The notes beneath the pieces are model-generated. The model did not search any database. It was not told the origin of the DNA and worked only from the letters and a program-made list of their open reading frames with translations. This document shows positions 20,574-33,177 of a stretch of 64,000 nt of DNA, one piece after another. A program made the position numbers and the translations under genes. This DNA comes from Carya illinoinensis (Eukaryota > Streptophyta > Magnoliopsida > Fagales > Juglandaceae): the NCBI RefSeq assembly GCF_018687715.1, contig NC_056752.1:15006501-15070500 (forward strand). The letters are read 5' to 3'. Numbering within the stretch: position 1 is the first letter of the stretch; each line of letters opens with the position of its first letter.

Positions 20574-22355
20574 ACAAAGGAGCTTCAAAATGAATCTAGC
20601 ACATGACTCCCAATATTGAAATGCTAACTTAGACGCAACAATAGATGTGAGAATAACCAACACATCTCGACGTGCTTTTTGGCACGGATAAGAATTTTGG
20701 TTGATTTCACTTTCCACTGTATTAGAATATCAAGGTCTGGTGTCAGTCCTTCAAGGTATCCCATGAAATACTTATTTAACTCTGATTTTCACTTGCCAAG
20801 ACCTTTTGATGCTTGATATAATTAGCGATATCTAGTGTAGAGATAATCCTCCTCATCATAAGATGTGCTACTTTGGGTTTCATCAACACTTGATTGACAT
20901 CTACTTGAATATTGCTTTTACAATTGCTCAATGATTCCCCTTAATCGTGCAACAAGCTTTGACACTCACTCAGGGCCAAGAGAATCAACAAACAACCTTA
21001 AAAATTTCCAACTTGCAACACGAATCAACATATTTATAATAAACAAGATTTTGTTCACTTTCTCAAAATCCCTCCAATATTCGTGATATTTACATCGTGC
21101 TATCCAATGTAGTTGCCAACTTAATATCAACACTTTTAGAAATTTTATTCAAATGGCTATATAGTGTAGTAATCTCTTCAATAAACAATTTTGAAGTTGC
21201 ATAAGTCGAGCCTGAAATTCACAAGGTAACATCATAGAAAGTCTTCAAAAATCATACAAAGGCCTCAATGGTTTCCCATTCCTTAGAAATTGGTTGTCCT
21301 TCTCCAACATTCAAGAAATGTAGTACAAATAGTTTGTCTTTATCTTACATTAGGTCAAACATAGCACGGTACTTCAGAACCACACATAACATCATATATG
21401 TGGAGCTCCACCTAGTTAGAGCATCAAGAGAAAGTATCCCACCACCCACTATATTTTGTTTGTCTACACATAACTTAAACTTATCGAGTTTTGCAGGCTA
21501 GAAGACTTCACCTACTTCAGTGCATTTCATATATTCACAACCAATTCGTCAATTTCTTTCAACCCTTCATTGATAATGAGATTTAAAATATGTTCACAGC
21601 ATTTGTGTGCAAAAACTCATTATCTAATACCATGCAATCTCCAACTATGGCCATTTTCGTTAAATAATCAATGATCATATTATCGAAAAATGTATTATCG
21701 ACAGTGATAATAAATATCTTCTTTGTTCCCCATTGAAGTATGGATAACTCAATCTCTCCTCCTATTGTCATCCCTTGATGATCAGAAATTTTCATAAAGT
21801 TTATTATTTTCTTATGCAAGTTTCAATCAAAATCAATAAATGAATCATTATGCATATATAACTAAGGTTTTCAATCGATGCCCATAAATCAGTGGTGATG
21901 CAAATCTTATAACTAGATGTCATAAATATGTCTCTTAACTTGTCATTTCTAACATGTATAACTTCAAACAATCTTGAATGATAGTAATGTGAGAAGTGAC
22001 TTGAAATCTAGGTTCAACTGTGGCCAGAAATCTTTAAACCGTTGACATTCAACAAATCTAAATGGTAGCTTATCCAAATTATCGTCTTAATGACAACCAA
22101 CCTTATCTCCTATTCATTATACTTGGCAAGTGCAACACTAGGATTGCTAGTTGTACCATCATCCACCTCCTTCTTATTTGCTCCAATTGTTTTTTATTGG
22201 GGGTTATCCTATCTAATCCCACTAGTAAGAAAGGTTTTATACTTTTAATTATGGTCTTCAAGGATAAAGTACATTTTTTTAAGAATGACATAATAAAATC
22301 TTATTTCAATAATTGCATGCGGCTTTGTGTTCATTGGGATCATCTTCCTTAATCC
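20574..22355 (-). pseudogene. hAT transposase remnant (BED finger to dimerization domain), 5' part
   Basis: From 22355 downward: a BED zinc-finger start (PNEHKAACNYCNK), then LPFRFVECQRFKDF (about 22060), CCEHILNLIINEGLKEIDEL (about 21600-21540), a stretch comparable to the family's TRWNST and DLM blocks (about 21430-21300), VGEGQPISKEWETIEAFV (about 21290), FYDVTL and TSKLF, and the start of the C-terminal dimerization domain (ARRDVLVILTSIVASKLAFQ, about 20690-20620). Many stops and shifts are present. Plant hAT transposases act by cut and paste and leave 8 bp duplications. This copy is dead. Confidence 0.75.
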
Positions 22356-22859
22356 TAGTAAAATGCAGCCATACGTCTAACCTACCACAAGATTTTCTAT
22401 GTTTTATAAAAGGGCAAACATGAGGACTAGTTGTAGAGTTTTTCATGGATACTTCTTCCAAACTTGGAGGCAGAGAGTTAACCAAATGTTTAATTTAGGA
22501 CCAAATCATGTGGTTGAATTTTCAATCCAAAGGACAGGTCCATGGCTATTTTCATGGCCCATTGATTATGACATAAGCATATCGCTCCCTATTATATCAT
22601 GATTGACATCAGTCCATTGCCATGCAAGGTAATGTATTGTCATTTTAGGTGCATACATATGCCGCTATGGATACAAAGACACGCATTAGCTCAGGCACCA
22701 AAAAAAATATAAAATCATATTTTATCACTAATAGTTTTAAATGAGAATGGAAAGGTATAATTGTCATTGGAATCACTTAATATATGTTGCAAGTTTAGGC
22801 TTGAGATCATAAGAAAGGCCCAGTTTTAAAGCATTGTTCACTGGCAAAATATTTTTCCC
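22356..22859. other. No gene seen
   Basis: Sequence between the hAT remnant and the LINE fragment. There is no recognised coding or repeat feature. Confidence 0.4.
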
Positions 22860-24300
22860 ATAGTAGTTTTATGCAAGTTGGGTGGGGTAGATGTCTCTTT
22901 TATACTTGGAGAGGAATTTGAGAGGCTCGGAAATGGTTAGTGGTAGGGTGCAAGTGACGAATTGGAGATGGCAGATTAGTAAATATTTGGCATGAACAGT
23001 GGATACCAGGACATCTTTCTTTATTGTCGGAATGGGCTGTGATGTTGGTAGGCTCAAGATCTAATACGGTAGCTTCCCTCTTTGTGGATCATGAGAAGAT
23101 GTTGGACATTAACAAGCTTAGATCTCTCTTCAATCCAAATATAGTGGCTGATATTCTTATAGTGTTCTTGTGCCCTACTAATATGGAAGATAGAATGGTT
23201 TGGCCTCATGAGAGGATTGGGCAATTTAGTGTTAGAAGCTGTTATAAGTACATTTTTTCTCAGATTGGTACCCAGTTTGTAGAGGCATCAAACGTGCAGA
23301 CTCTACATGCTCTTTGGAAGCATTTTTGGAAGAAGAAAGTTCCTAATAAGGTCAAAATTTTTTCTTGGCATGCCTGTAAAGATGGATTACCCGTTGGACA
23401 ACAGTTAGTGCAGAAGCATGTCTTATCTAATGGCACCTGTAGTTTTTGTCATAGAAAACTTGAAACACTTACACATGCTATTATGAGATGTGATTCCATC
23501 CATAAAACTTGGGATTTGTATTTACATGAAGCCTCTATTGATAACAGCATGTTAGTCTTGAATGTGGCCTTACAACTATGTGAAAGGAAGCTATATGATA
23601 AGTTGGCTATTTTCTTTGTTCTGATGTGGAACTTCTAGTTAAAAGAAACAAGTATGTGCATGAGAAAGTAGAGCTAACTCCAACGTAGGTTGCTGATAAT
23701 GTTTTGACTTTGCTACACAGTTTTAACAAAGTGAGGCAGAAAACTTGGATACAACTCAAGAACCATTATAGATGGCAACATCCTCATGCAGAGTGGTTAA
23801 AGTTAAATGTTGATGGTGTAGTATTTGCTAAGTTGGGGAAAACTAGTATTGGTGCTATTCTAAGGAATGCTTCAGGTACCATTCTTATGGCTGCAAGTAA
23901 ATCCGAATGTGAGGTTGATGATGCTGAAGCTATATAACTCTTAGCCATTTTTCGAGGTATGCAATTATGTGCTATAATGGAAATTTCAAAGCTTGTAGTG
24001 GAAAGTGACAGTTTGCTTATTGTCGAAGCCTTACAGGATGATAGTATGAGGAACTCTATGTTAGGCATGCTTTATCATGAAATTAAGACTTTATCTTCTT
24101 GTTTTGGTACTTGTAACTTTTCACATGTATATAGAGAGTGTAATATGGTAGCTCATAAGTTGGTTAGGAATGCTTTCATGGTTGAAAGTATTAATTTATG
24201 GTGGGATTGTATCCCAAACTGTATTTCTCAAGTCTTATAGTTTGATAATTGTCTATAATTGTGTTTCTGTTTGATTAATGAAATCATCATTTCTATAAAA
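22860..24300 (+). mobile_element. 5'-truncated L1-type LINE, 3' end
   Basis: Only the last part of ORF2 is present. The region downstream of RT (about 22870-23300) and a zf-RVT zinc-binding segment (KVPNKVKIFSWHACKDGLP, CSFCHRKLETLTHAIMRC, 23335-23500) are followed by a plant-type RNase H (WLKLNVDGVVF, ISKLVVESDSLLIVEAL, VAHKLVRNAF; 23790-24240) and an AT-rich end. A frameshift near 23640 and stops, including TAA at 23935, inactivate it. Truncation at the 5' side is typical of incomplete reverse transcription. It is closely related to the minus-strand copy at 62862-64000. Confidence 0.85.
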
Positions 24301-24359
24301 TATATATATGTGTATATATATATGATTGTTAGATAAGGCAAACTGCTATAGGGTATTGT

Positions 24360-24360
<1 letters not shown>

Positions 24361-24412
<52 letters not shown>
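24361..24412. repeat. (CT)n microsatellite
   Basis: About 25 uninterrupted CT units. Confidence 0.95.
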
Positions 24413-24414
<2 letters not shown>

Positions 24415-26422
24415 ATTTTTTTATTTTTATAATCTAAACTTAGTATACATTCTCATTTTCTTTTCAAGACAGAAAAATCACCTATATATTCTAAGTGTGC
24501 AAGCTTAGACTTTCCAAATTTCCTATATTGTTAAAACATTCAACCAATGATATAATTTGCATACATTTGTAATAAAAGTTCGAGATAAAACTACAAAAGG
24601 TATAATCAAAACATCATACTTGAGACACCTCAACTCTAGAAGACCAGGTGCATCAAAGGGTTTGCGTAGCATATTGCGAACCATATGAACATCAACTTCA
24701 TGTCCCAAGAGCTTGGGATAAATATACTTGCAAGGAGTGTGGCACTTAAATACAAAGTAAACTATTCAGGTGCAAAACGTACATATATCTCTTTAACTGA
24801 CTACCTAGAATAGGTTGATATGATATTGGCATAATGCACCAAGAATACTAGAAGACTAATCCACAATTGATAAGAAAATACATAAAATCTTTTTTGATAA
24901 GTAATGAAAATGATAATGACTTACATTGCTCTAAAAGTTGCTCTTTTTTGTAGCAAAAAATAGTCATCCATGGTCAGGAAGCTAGAAAAAGGAGGAACAG
25001 AAGGTAAGAAGATTTAAAAACCTGAAGAACTTATGATGCTATATAAGGATAAACATAACAAGTGATCTAATTCGGTTTGTTTTTATGGATACTGAAATAT
25101 GAGTGTTTTGTAGTAGATTAGTTAATTGAGCTAATAATATAATCTGTGAGACTTCCTTCCAGCAATATATAAATTAGTTATTTACAATAAAGCTTGGAAG
25201 CAAAATACAATTTAGGGAAGGAACAACAACAAATAAACAAATTAAGATATATATATATATATATATATATCTTATGATCATAAAAGAAACATTCATGCAG
25301 GCACATCAAAGTACAAATCTTGGCATGAGCATCCAAGGCTTTGTTTAGTTGTTGCTAAGCAGTATGCTTGAGCCTTTCAATTGTCATGTAAGAATAAGAC
25401 TGGAAATAGAGCATTAGCACGCCAATGTTGAACTTTAGCAAACTAACCATTACAAACATGGGGATTGAGCTGATATCATAAATCATCTAAGAAAGGATTG
25501 TGAAAGCTGTAATGAGTGAGACAGATACATGCTAAAGAAATCGATAGTTGGGGTAAACAATCTTGCAATCATGTTCTATAACCAATTTAAAAGCCAACCA
25601 TCCTAGGATTTACCTGATGACCAAAATAGAGAATTAGATGTACACATGCACATTTAGCTTTTAACTAGTTCAACTTAAATGTAATTGCAAGTTAGTGCAT
25701 TAGCTAATTGCTTGATATTATACGAAGATCATCTATGCTATATAGTGGAAAGAAAGGGTTTACCTAATGACCAAAATAGAGTAAAGATAAATTCAGAGAA
25801 TGTGAGGCCATCTTCAAAAGTTAGAGCAAGGGGCATTGCTCTTCTAACCAAATTGACCACCTAAACAAATACAAATGAGGTGGAACAACCTCATGAAGCA
25901 TTGTGGAATTCTCACCTAAAAAAAGACTGAAATGTAAAAGCAGAAATCCCTTGCAATACAGTTACATTGTTACGAGGGAATCAAAAGCTAAACGTGTGAC
26001 ACACTGAAGCTCAAATTCTTCCTCTACGGAAACAATTTAATATTTCCATGGCTCCCCATCAGGCTTTCCAACTATATAGTCTGTTGCACCCTTAGGAACT
26101 CAAATGAATTCTACTTGCCTACATCACAGAACAATCAAGCATAACACTTAAAGGGGAATTTAGTATGAATTTGATTTGTCTAAACAAGCGAGTAGGAGAA
26201 AAAAAGAATGAATGCATTGTTAATTTGATATTTAAGTTACTCCAATTCCTACCTATGCAAGATGGCCATGGGCAACTCAAAGAGAGCAAAACAAGCCAAT
26301 GTCAAGCATTTCTAAAACTGATTATCTTAATTAGGCCTTCATCAACATATGGTGTGAGGTCCCTCTGCTCATATATCCAGAAATAGTTATACAAATGTGC
26401 CACTGAGATGTATTTCTTCAAA
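24413..26422. other. No gene identified
   Basis: AT-rich sequence with an (AT)n tract at about 25244-25270. A small minus-strand frame (24708-24523) is open but has no recognised domain. The phrase GATGACCAAAATAGAG-like occurs at about 25616 and 25768, a minor dispersed repeat. Confidence 0.4.
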
Positions 26423-26631
26423 GAGAAATACTTTTTGCAGTCGGCAGATGCAGTCGGCGTGCAGTCGGCTGTAAAAAAGTAAATTAATACGGGACTTACA
26501 TGAAAAAAAAATTATTTTTATAACTTTTTTTTATTCATGTAGGTCCCCCTGAATATAAAAAAATTTTTTATAATTTTTTTTATTCATTCCATACAGCCGA
26601 CTGCATTTGCCGACTATATGTAGCAAAGCCC
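26423..26631. repeat. MULE-type MITE with 9 bp duplication
   Basis: The element is bounded by TTCTTCAAA on both sides (26414-26422 and 26632-26640), a 9 bp duplication typical of Mutator-like elements. Its ends carry imperfect inverted repeats built on GCAGTCGGC / GCCGACTGC units (26437-26472 and 26593-26611). The middle is AT-rich and non-coding. One caution: the flank contains a further CTTCTTCAAAT copy, so the duplication could be partly coincidental. Confidence 0.65.
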
Positions 26632-27533
26632 TTCTTCAAATACTTCTTCAAATGTGCAGTTCAAATGTACATTTATCCAAGGCAATTGCTATGTTCCTTT
26701 GAAAAGTGAAGTTGATGGCTCTTGGATTAATTAACCCTAAACTTTTATCAATTAAATACAAGTCCAATAAGGCATCATTGTTAAAAAAAAAAAAAAAAAA
26801 AAACTTTTCATTCTCAAAACCAAACAAATAAGCATCACATATGAAATTGAGATTCTTTCATTTTTCCTCAATTCTCATAGCACCCAAAGAGTGCACAAAA
26901 TTCAATTTCTGGAAACAGAAACCCTCGCAACATATTGCTACACCGTTGATGTCAGTCAAAAAATGATTAAAAAATAAAACTCAATTTATCAAATTTAATT
27001 AATAATCATCTTTATAATAAGATTTCCGTTCTTATAAACCAAAGTTACAACTCCCCTAAGATTTTCAACAAACATACATTCCACAAGAACCTATACATCT
27101 TTCAGTATCTTGAAGAACCCAAGAACACTAAACCCCATCTAACTGCGCCCAGTAAACTAGTACAAATATATCACAAAATCTTCACAACACAAAACCTTAA
27201 AATCATAAGCCTAAAGACACATTCTGTTTAACCCTAAAAATTTGAAATATTTGGAAAAAAGTAAACTAAAAACTTACCAAGTACAACCAAACACACTGAA
27301 AAAATTATAAATTCATATAAAAACCCAAAAACATTCAAAATTAAATGCTCTTGTTGTACCTTTCCTTGCATGCTTGGATATCTTCGTTGGAAACCCTCCT
27401 CTTTTGTACTAAGCCTCTAGCTTCCTCAATATCAAGGGCTTTGTGAAGAAACATCTAAATCATGTATTGGATCCCATTCTTCTTTAATTCATGATCCTTT
27501 CAGTTTCAAATAAATCAAAAAATAGATAGCCAA

Positions 27534-27540
<7 letters not shown>
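26632..27540. other. No gene seen
   Basis: AT-rich sequence with an A-tract at about 26783-26803. Nothing coding or RNA-like is recognised. Confidence 0.4.

Positions 27541-27595
<55 letters not shown>
27541..27595. repeat. (GA)n microsatellite
   Basis: About 27 GA units. Confidence 0.95.
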
Positions 27596-27597
<2 letters not shown>

Positions 27598-27759
27598 GGA
27601 ATGGGGGAGAGAAAGATGGACGAAACCGAGAGAGAGAATGAGGGTAACAGTCGTAAAAATAGAAAAGAGAGAAGGCGAGAGCTTATTGAAATAGAGACTA
27701 AGTGGAGGAGTGGCGAGATACCAAGGGCTACTGCGGTGCCACGGTAGGGTAGCCTAATC

Positions 27760-27860
<101 letters not shown>

Positions 27861-28020
27861 TTGGCTAGACGAGGAGGTGAGCGTGGCAGCAAGCAAACAG
27901 TGTGAGGAGGGGCGGCGGGAAACTCATATAGAAGAGTGAGAGATAGTATTAGGGTAGACAGTAAAAAGTAAGGGGGGAAGGGGTTAGGTTTTAAATGGTG
28001 AGCTTTTTTATGGAGGTTCA

Positions 28021-28269
28021 ACCTTGCTACAAATAGTTAAATATGACAATATATTTAGTGATAGATTAATAGACTCAAATCATGTCGAAATTGACTTCTT
28101 CATTGAAAATATTTGCGATGATATGTTTTTGTCGCAATAAGTAGTTTTTAGTGATGAGTTTTTACTTGCCATAAGTGAAAGGACGAAAATGAAAAAAATA
28201 GGCTTTTCGTGTCAATACTTGAGTTGCCGCAAAAATAATTGGTCGCAAAAATCAGTTTAACTTGTAGTG
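28021..28269. mobile_element. CACTA transposon end fragment
   Basis: The sequence ends CTTGTAGTG (28261-28269), the reverse complement of the CACTACAAG end of CACTA elements. It is preceded by subterminal phrases such as TTGTCGCAATAAG and TGGTCGCAAAAATCAG common in plant CACTA ends. A matching left end was not found, so it is treated as a truncated end. Confidence 0.45.
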
Positions 28270-28294
28270 CCTAGTTGTAATGGGTTTTTGTTAA

Positions 28295-28500
28295 GGAAAA
28301 TTCTTCTTATCATCCTCACACTTCACAAACCACACTTATTTTAATTTTTTTTTTCTATAATAAATATGTAATGTGTAGATGATAAATAGAATAATTTAAT
28401 TAGTTTAATAAGAATAAAATGAAATAAAAAATAAAAAAAATAAAAAATATTATTTTAATATATAAAATGTATGGTGTGGGATGATGTGTAGTATTTCCCG
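28295..28500. repeat. hAT-type MITE, copy 1
   Basis: A 206 bp AT-rich element starts GGAAAATTCTTCTTATCATC and ends with the near-inverse GATGTGTAGTATTTCCCG. It is flanked by a perfect 8 bp duplication TTTGTTAA (28287-28294 and 28501-28508). It is non-coding and shares most of its sequence with 29827-30037. Confidence 0.8.
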
Positions 28501-28508
28501 TTTGTTAA

Positions 28509-29818
28509 TGTTGTCAACCCCCTCTAATTTAGGTTTGTTGGAAGTAAGGACTATGAAGATTCTCATCCGGCTAAGAGTTTCTTGACTAAATTTGTAGTAA
28601 AAGGATTTAACTTTTGACAAAAAGGGCTCTACATTCACTACGTTGACTATTCTTAGGAGAATTTTAACATTTGAACAATAGATCCTATATATGAAGAGCT
28701 ACTATTCATTCCTAAATCATTTTTTATAAATATTTTATTTGACCAACAAAACAAACCAAAACAAAACAAACAGTTTCTCTTATGCTTATATTTGTTATAG
28801 TTAAGAGATTTGAAAAAAATGTCACAATTGAGATTATCCAATTGTTTTTATTTTTATTTTTATTTTTTTTAAATCGACCCTTTGGGAAAACATGATTCTT
28901 AATTTTTTTTTTTTTTTTATTGTTACGAAAGCACTAATTTTGAATACATTACTGTTTGGAGGGATAAATAATTTAGAATTTTTTTGTTACATATCAATAG
29001 TAGAAAGCATGGGCACAACAAATAATTACATAATTACAAAATTTGAAAAGAATTAAGTTAAAAAATTTCCTCCGCTCTTTCCCCGAAAGACAAAAAATCA
29101 AATAGTTATGAATGTCTAATGAAATAAGTAGAAAGAATAATAAAGAAAGAATAGTGAAAAAATAGCTAGTGTGATGTAGAGGGTTTTAGAAAGATAAGTA
29201 GTTAAAATAGGAAAACATGATTTTTGAGGAAATTTTGACAAATAATTTGTTCTGCCCGACTTAATTGCTCTAAATTAATTAATGCTTACTTCCCCAAAAA
29301 CTAAAGGACTACAGATTTGGAAAAGAGAAAAAAAAAATAAAATAAAAGAAAAAGAAGCTAAAGACAACCATATATATGGTTTATATATCCTAATAGCATT
29401 TCCCTTAGTCTACTTTTTATTTTTTATTTTTTAACAAATCATAAGGAAGCGATCGTTTGAATGTTAAATATCACTCAAATAAAATACTTTTTAATTTCAA
29501 ATTTTTAATTTTTAATCTAATTATTAATTAATCATTACAATTTTTTCAAACTTTTAAATAAAATACAAAAAAATATTTCAACATTTTCAAATATCAAAAT
29601 AAAAATAATTTTAAAAAATAAATTTCTAATAATATTTCAACTTTATAATATTTTTATTAATTTTTTATGTCTCATTTTCTAAAATCTCATAAAATTCCTT
29701 AATTCAAATTATTTTTTGTTACAATTTACAAATAATTTTACTGTTATTTATATAAATTTTCTTATAACATCCAAACTAGGAGGCCATGAATTGTATGAAA
29801 TGTGTTTTACCTCCCTAA
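28509..29818. other. AT-rich intergenic, no gene seen
   Basis: Very AT-rich sequence with homopolymer T and A runs. No feature is supported. Confidence 0.45.
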
Positions 29819-29826
29819 ATTTTAAT

Positions 29827-30037
29827 GGAAAATTCTTCTTATCATCCTCATACTTCACACATCACATTTATTTTATTTTATTTTTTATTTTTTCTATAAT
29901 AAATATGAAGTGTATAGATGATAAATAGAATAATTCAATTAGTTTAATAAGAATAAAATGAAATAACAAATAAAAAATAAAAAATAATATTTTAATATAT
30001 AAAATGTGTAGTATGAGATATTGTGTAGCATTCTTCA
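29827..30037. repeat. hAT-type MITE, copy 2
   Basis: This is a second copy in the same orientation as 28295-28500, 211 bp, with the same start and a related end (GTGTAGCATTCTTCA). It is flanked by ATTTTAAT and ATTTCAAT, an 8 bp duplication with one mismatch. Two copies with different flanks confirm a mobile family. Confidence 0.78.
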
Positions 30038-30045
30038 ATTTCAAT

Positions 30046-33000
30046 AGCCGCTCTATACCGTAAAATATAAATTTTAAATATAAAAGTTTGAAATTTAGAG
30101 AGGCATGTGTGTCAGTTGGTTGGTACTTGAATTAGTATTCAAAAGTTCATTAATATTTAAGAGCAACGTCCTGCGTAAGCTTTTACTTTTCCTTTTGTAC
30201 GTTTGTTTTCTCTTTCACATAGTGCGCGTATCTCTCTTCCTTTCTGGATCCAGACACCAAATTGACTTGTGTGTCAAAAAGCTTCCTCGAAAGTTTCCTG
30301 CTTTTTAGCTAATAATACTATTCCCACCCCCCAACTTTTCTTAAAGAAATCTCTCACACACAACCACGCACCGGCACACACAGGGCAGAGCACGTGAGCA
30401 AGCAGGAAAGTCTACGTATACCCAGGTGTGATGTTTGAGGGGACCAGAATTGAGAGAGAGAGAGAGAGAGAGATGAAGAAAAGGGATGAGGAGCAAAGAG
30501 TACTGTTATTTTAGTTTTGAGTTTTTTTTCTTATAGTTTATTTAAATATGTTGGATAGCATTGTTAAGAATATATAATTCAATAATTATGATTCAATAAT
30601 GGAATTCTCGACAACCTGGGTTGGAGTTGCAGGGATTTGACATTTACGTGTTGTTTCTTTCCCCCCCTCTCTCTCGCTTTAACACAATTCTCAAGACTAT
30701 AAAAGCGTTGAAATCTGGAGCCAGTATCGTCCTCTCCTTTGTCACTCTGATGTATACTGCAACAGATAGAGAGAGAAAAAAGAGAAAGAGAAGCTGTAGC
30801 ATGGCAGCTCATGTCCCGGGAGTACCCTTAAAAAACTAAACAAAAACAAAGAGCGTGTGTTGTTTGTATGAAAGAAAGCTTTTGTAGGGTTTTTGTATCT
30901 TTGGATCTGCTGGTTTTGGAACATTGTTGATCTTCAAAGAGTGCAAAATAACGAAAGCTTGACAATATCGGAACTTGTTAAAACCGTGAATAAGGCTTTA
31001 CTTTCCCTAAAAAACTTGAATTTTGTGTTCATGTTTCAAGAGAAGTTTTAATATTTTTCTGCTTGTCATATAAAATATTATGGTTTTTCTTATATATTAG
31101 AATCCATGAACACAATGAACAGCTAGGGCTAGCTTATTTCTAAGATGTTTTTTTGACTTTTGATTAAAATTCTTGTCCAGTACAATGATTATATATCAAC
31201 TTGTTTTAATGCATTGTTTATGATTGAAAGACTGTCTTTGAATTATTAGCAAACCATCTGTTTGGCTTGTGGACCACTGGTACCATTTTTTCTTTTTTCT
31301 TTTTTTAAAAAAGGAGAGATTAGTTAAATCTAGAATAGTGTTAAAAGTTCATGCTCGTCAACCAGATGTGCCTCCCATTATATGAAGAATTAAGGGTAGA
31401 TAAGGTTTGTACTGATCTACTAAAGTGGCTGTGTAATGACAAGAGGTGAGTTGGAGATGCATTTATAAATGTCATCTTTCATTCATTTCTTCGTACAATT
31501 ATTAATTGAAAAAAAAAAGAAAAAAAAAGAAGAGAAGAGAAAAATCTGAATAATGACAAGAAAATACAACTGTGTCCACAAGTGAAAATATTCAACCCCC
31601 CCGCGCCGGGAATTCCAAACCAACGTGTAAAATGTACCTCTCCCGCCTGCAATTTATTGGCAAATGTTAATTTATTGCTCACGTCAAGTCTAGGCTCTCA
31701 GTTTTCCAGCAAAGAGATAAAGAGAGAGAGAGAGAGACCCAAGTCATAAATTAACCTAGCTACCAAGAAACATTGACAAAAGAAGGGGGAAATTGGACCC
31801 ATAATGTTTAGAAGCCACTTGAATTGTTTTGTTGGAAGATGACAGTTGCTTCTGTTGAGTCTCCATCAGATTACCAAGAAAATAGGGAACTAAACATGCA
31901 AGGATCTGTATCACATATTCACATATATGGTCACCATTTTATTTATTTTGGAGAAGGTAGTTTTGAAGTTGAGGCGTAGGTGAGTAATAGTTGTGGAGTG
32001 TGTAAGTACTGTATAGTTATTTTGAAAAATTGTGAGATTTACTGATAAAAAATTAATTTTTTTAGAGGAATCTTTTATTTATTTACTTTTTTAAAAATAA
32101 TTGTATGAAACTTGGGCCTTCACGACTGATTTCTCTTATAAAAATTATATAAATTTATAAACTGACGTGTACAAGCGTATTACTTCATATCTATTTTCAA
32201 ACAAAAAAATATTTTATAATTCACTGCATTATATAAAAAATAAAGATCCATCAACTTGTAAATCCTTCTCCAAGATGCCTAAAGTATTAATTCTCATTCT
32301 ACCAAACTCTAAACCGCCCATTCTTTGTCAACTTTGAAGTGGGAAGCTTTTCTTCTTTTTCCTATCCAGAAACAGCTTTCGATTTGCTTTATAGAAAATG
32401 TTTCTCATAATTATATACTGGTTTTGTTCTTAGGGGTAACTTTGAGATATAGTCTGAAAGACGCAAAGCAGAAAAGTCGCCGAGGAATTGGGATATATGG
32501 CCGAATGAGTAGAAAGGCAAAGTGAACAGCAAGGAGTGGACCCGTGAGACCCATCTGTCGGTCATCGCCTCGATGTTTTCGCCCTGCCCAAAAGTGACAC
32601 GCCAGACGAGGGTCCCCTCATTTTCATGGAGAAGAAAAACACATTAATAAATATATAAAAATTAAAAAATTAAAAATAAACACATTAATATCTTATGATT
32701 CAAATTCATATATCATCTGGAATGTACAAAAAGGTGCAAAATATTAAATAGGGCTTTCCATTATCGGGCAGATCAATAACCCCAACTACTCCTCTGACTC
32801 ACTTCTAAACCCTCCTTTACTTTGATTCCTTTTCTATTCAATAATTTATAACATCATTTAAAGCTGGATCATTGTAAATTTATTTAAAAAAGAAAAAAGA
32901 AAAATCCTACGGCTCAAAAGGTGTCTCATTTCCAAGGCTACATGGGATAGGATAGTCATCGTAGACTATATGTTTGATGACACCAACAACCATCATGCGT

Positions 33001-33118
33001 TCCAAAATCTGATGGTGGCTTTCACTTTTGTAGTAGTTACCATGGGTGCGTGTACGAGGTGTGGACATCAAGTTCATGATCTAGTCCATCCAACGGTGGA
33101 TGTTTATTACCAGTTTCA
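30046..33118. other. Region upstream of MIR166, no coding gene seen
   Basis: No frame has recognisable domains. A CACGTG G-box core occurs at about 30391 and short GA tracts at 30452-30472 and about 31720-31736. The sequence is less repetitive than the rest of the window and may hold distal promoter elements of MIR166, but no specific site can be demonstrated. Confidence 0.35.
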
Positions 33119-33130
33119 TCTATATATATG
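33119..33130 (+). promoter_or_regulatory. Candidate TATA box for MIR166
   Basis: TCTATATATATG lies about 20 bp before a (GA)n tract and 320 bp before the MIR166 hairpin. The spacing is compatible with a primary transcript starting near 33150. No other element of the promoter is demonstrated; TTTATAGCG at about 33254 is an alternative. Confidence 0.4.
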
Positions 33131-33135
33131 TATTT

Positions 33136-33138
<3 letters not shown>

Positions 33139-33175
<37 letters not shown>
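33139..33175. repeat. (GA)n microsatellite in the putative MIR166 leader
   Basis: About 18 GA units. GA/CT tracts near transcription starts are common in plant genes, where GAGA-binding BPC proteins may act. Confidence 0.9.

Positions 33176-33177
<2 letters not shown>

Larger units (their letters stand above)
13490..22355 (-). mobile_element. Decayed hAT transposon, split by the gypsy element
   Basis: Minus-strand transposase remains run from about 22355 to 20574, stop at the gypsy element, and resume at 13581 to about 13490. The order fits a plant hAT (Ac/RICESLEEPER-like) transposase: BED zinc finger, central core, C-terminal dimerization domain. Neither terminal inverted repeats nor an 8 bp duplication could be found, so the outer limits are those of the coding remains. 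Confidence 0.75.

Noticed and set aside
30579..30839. Open frames on both strands near a GA-rich leader-like segment
   Set aside because: No domain, no promoter evidence, and neither frame is longer than chance for the composition.
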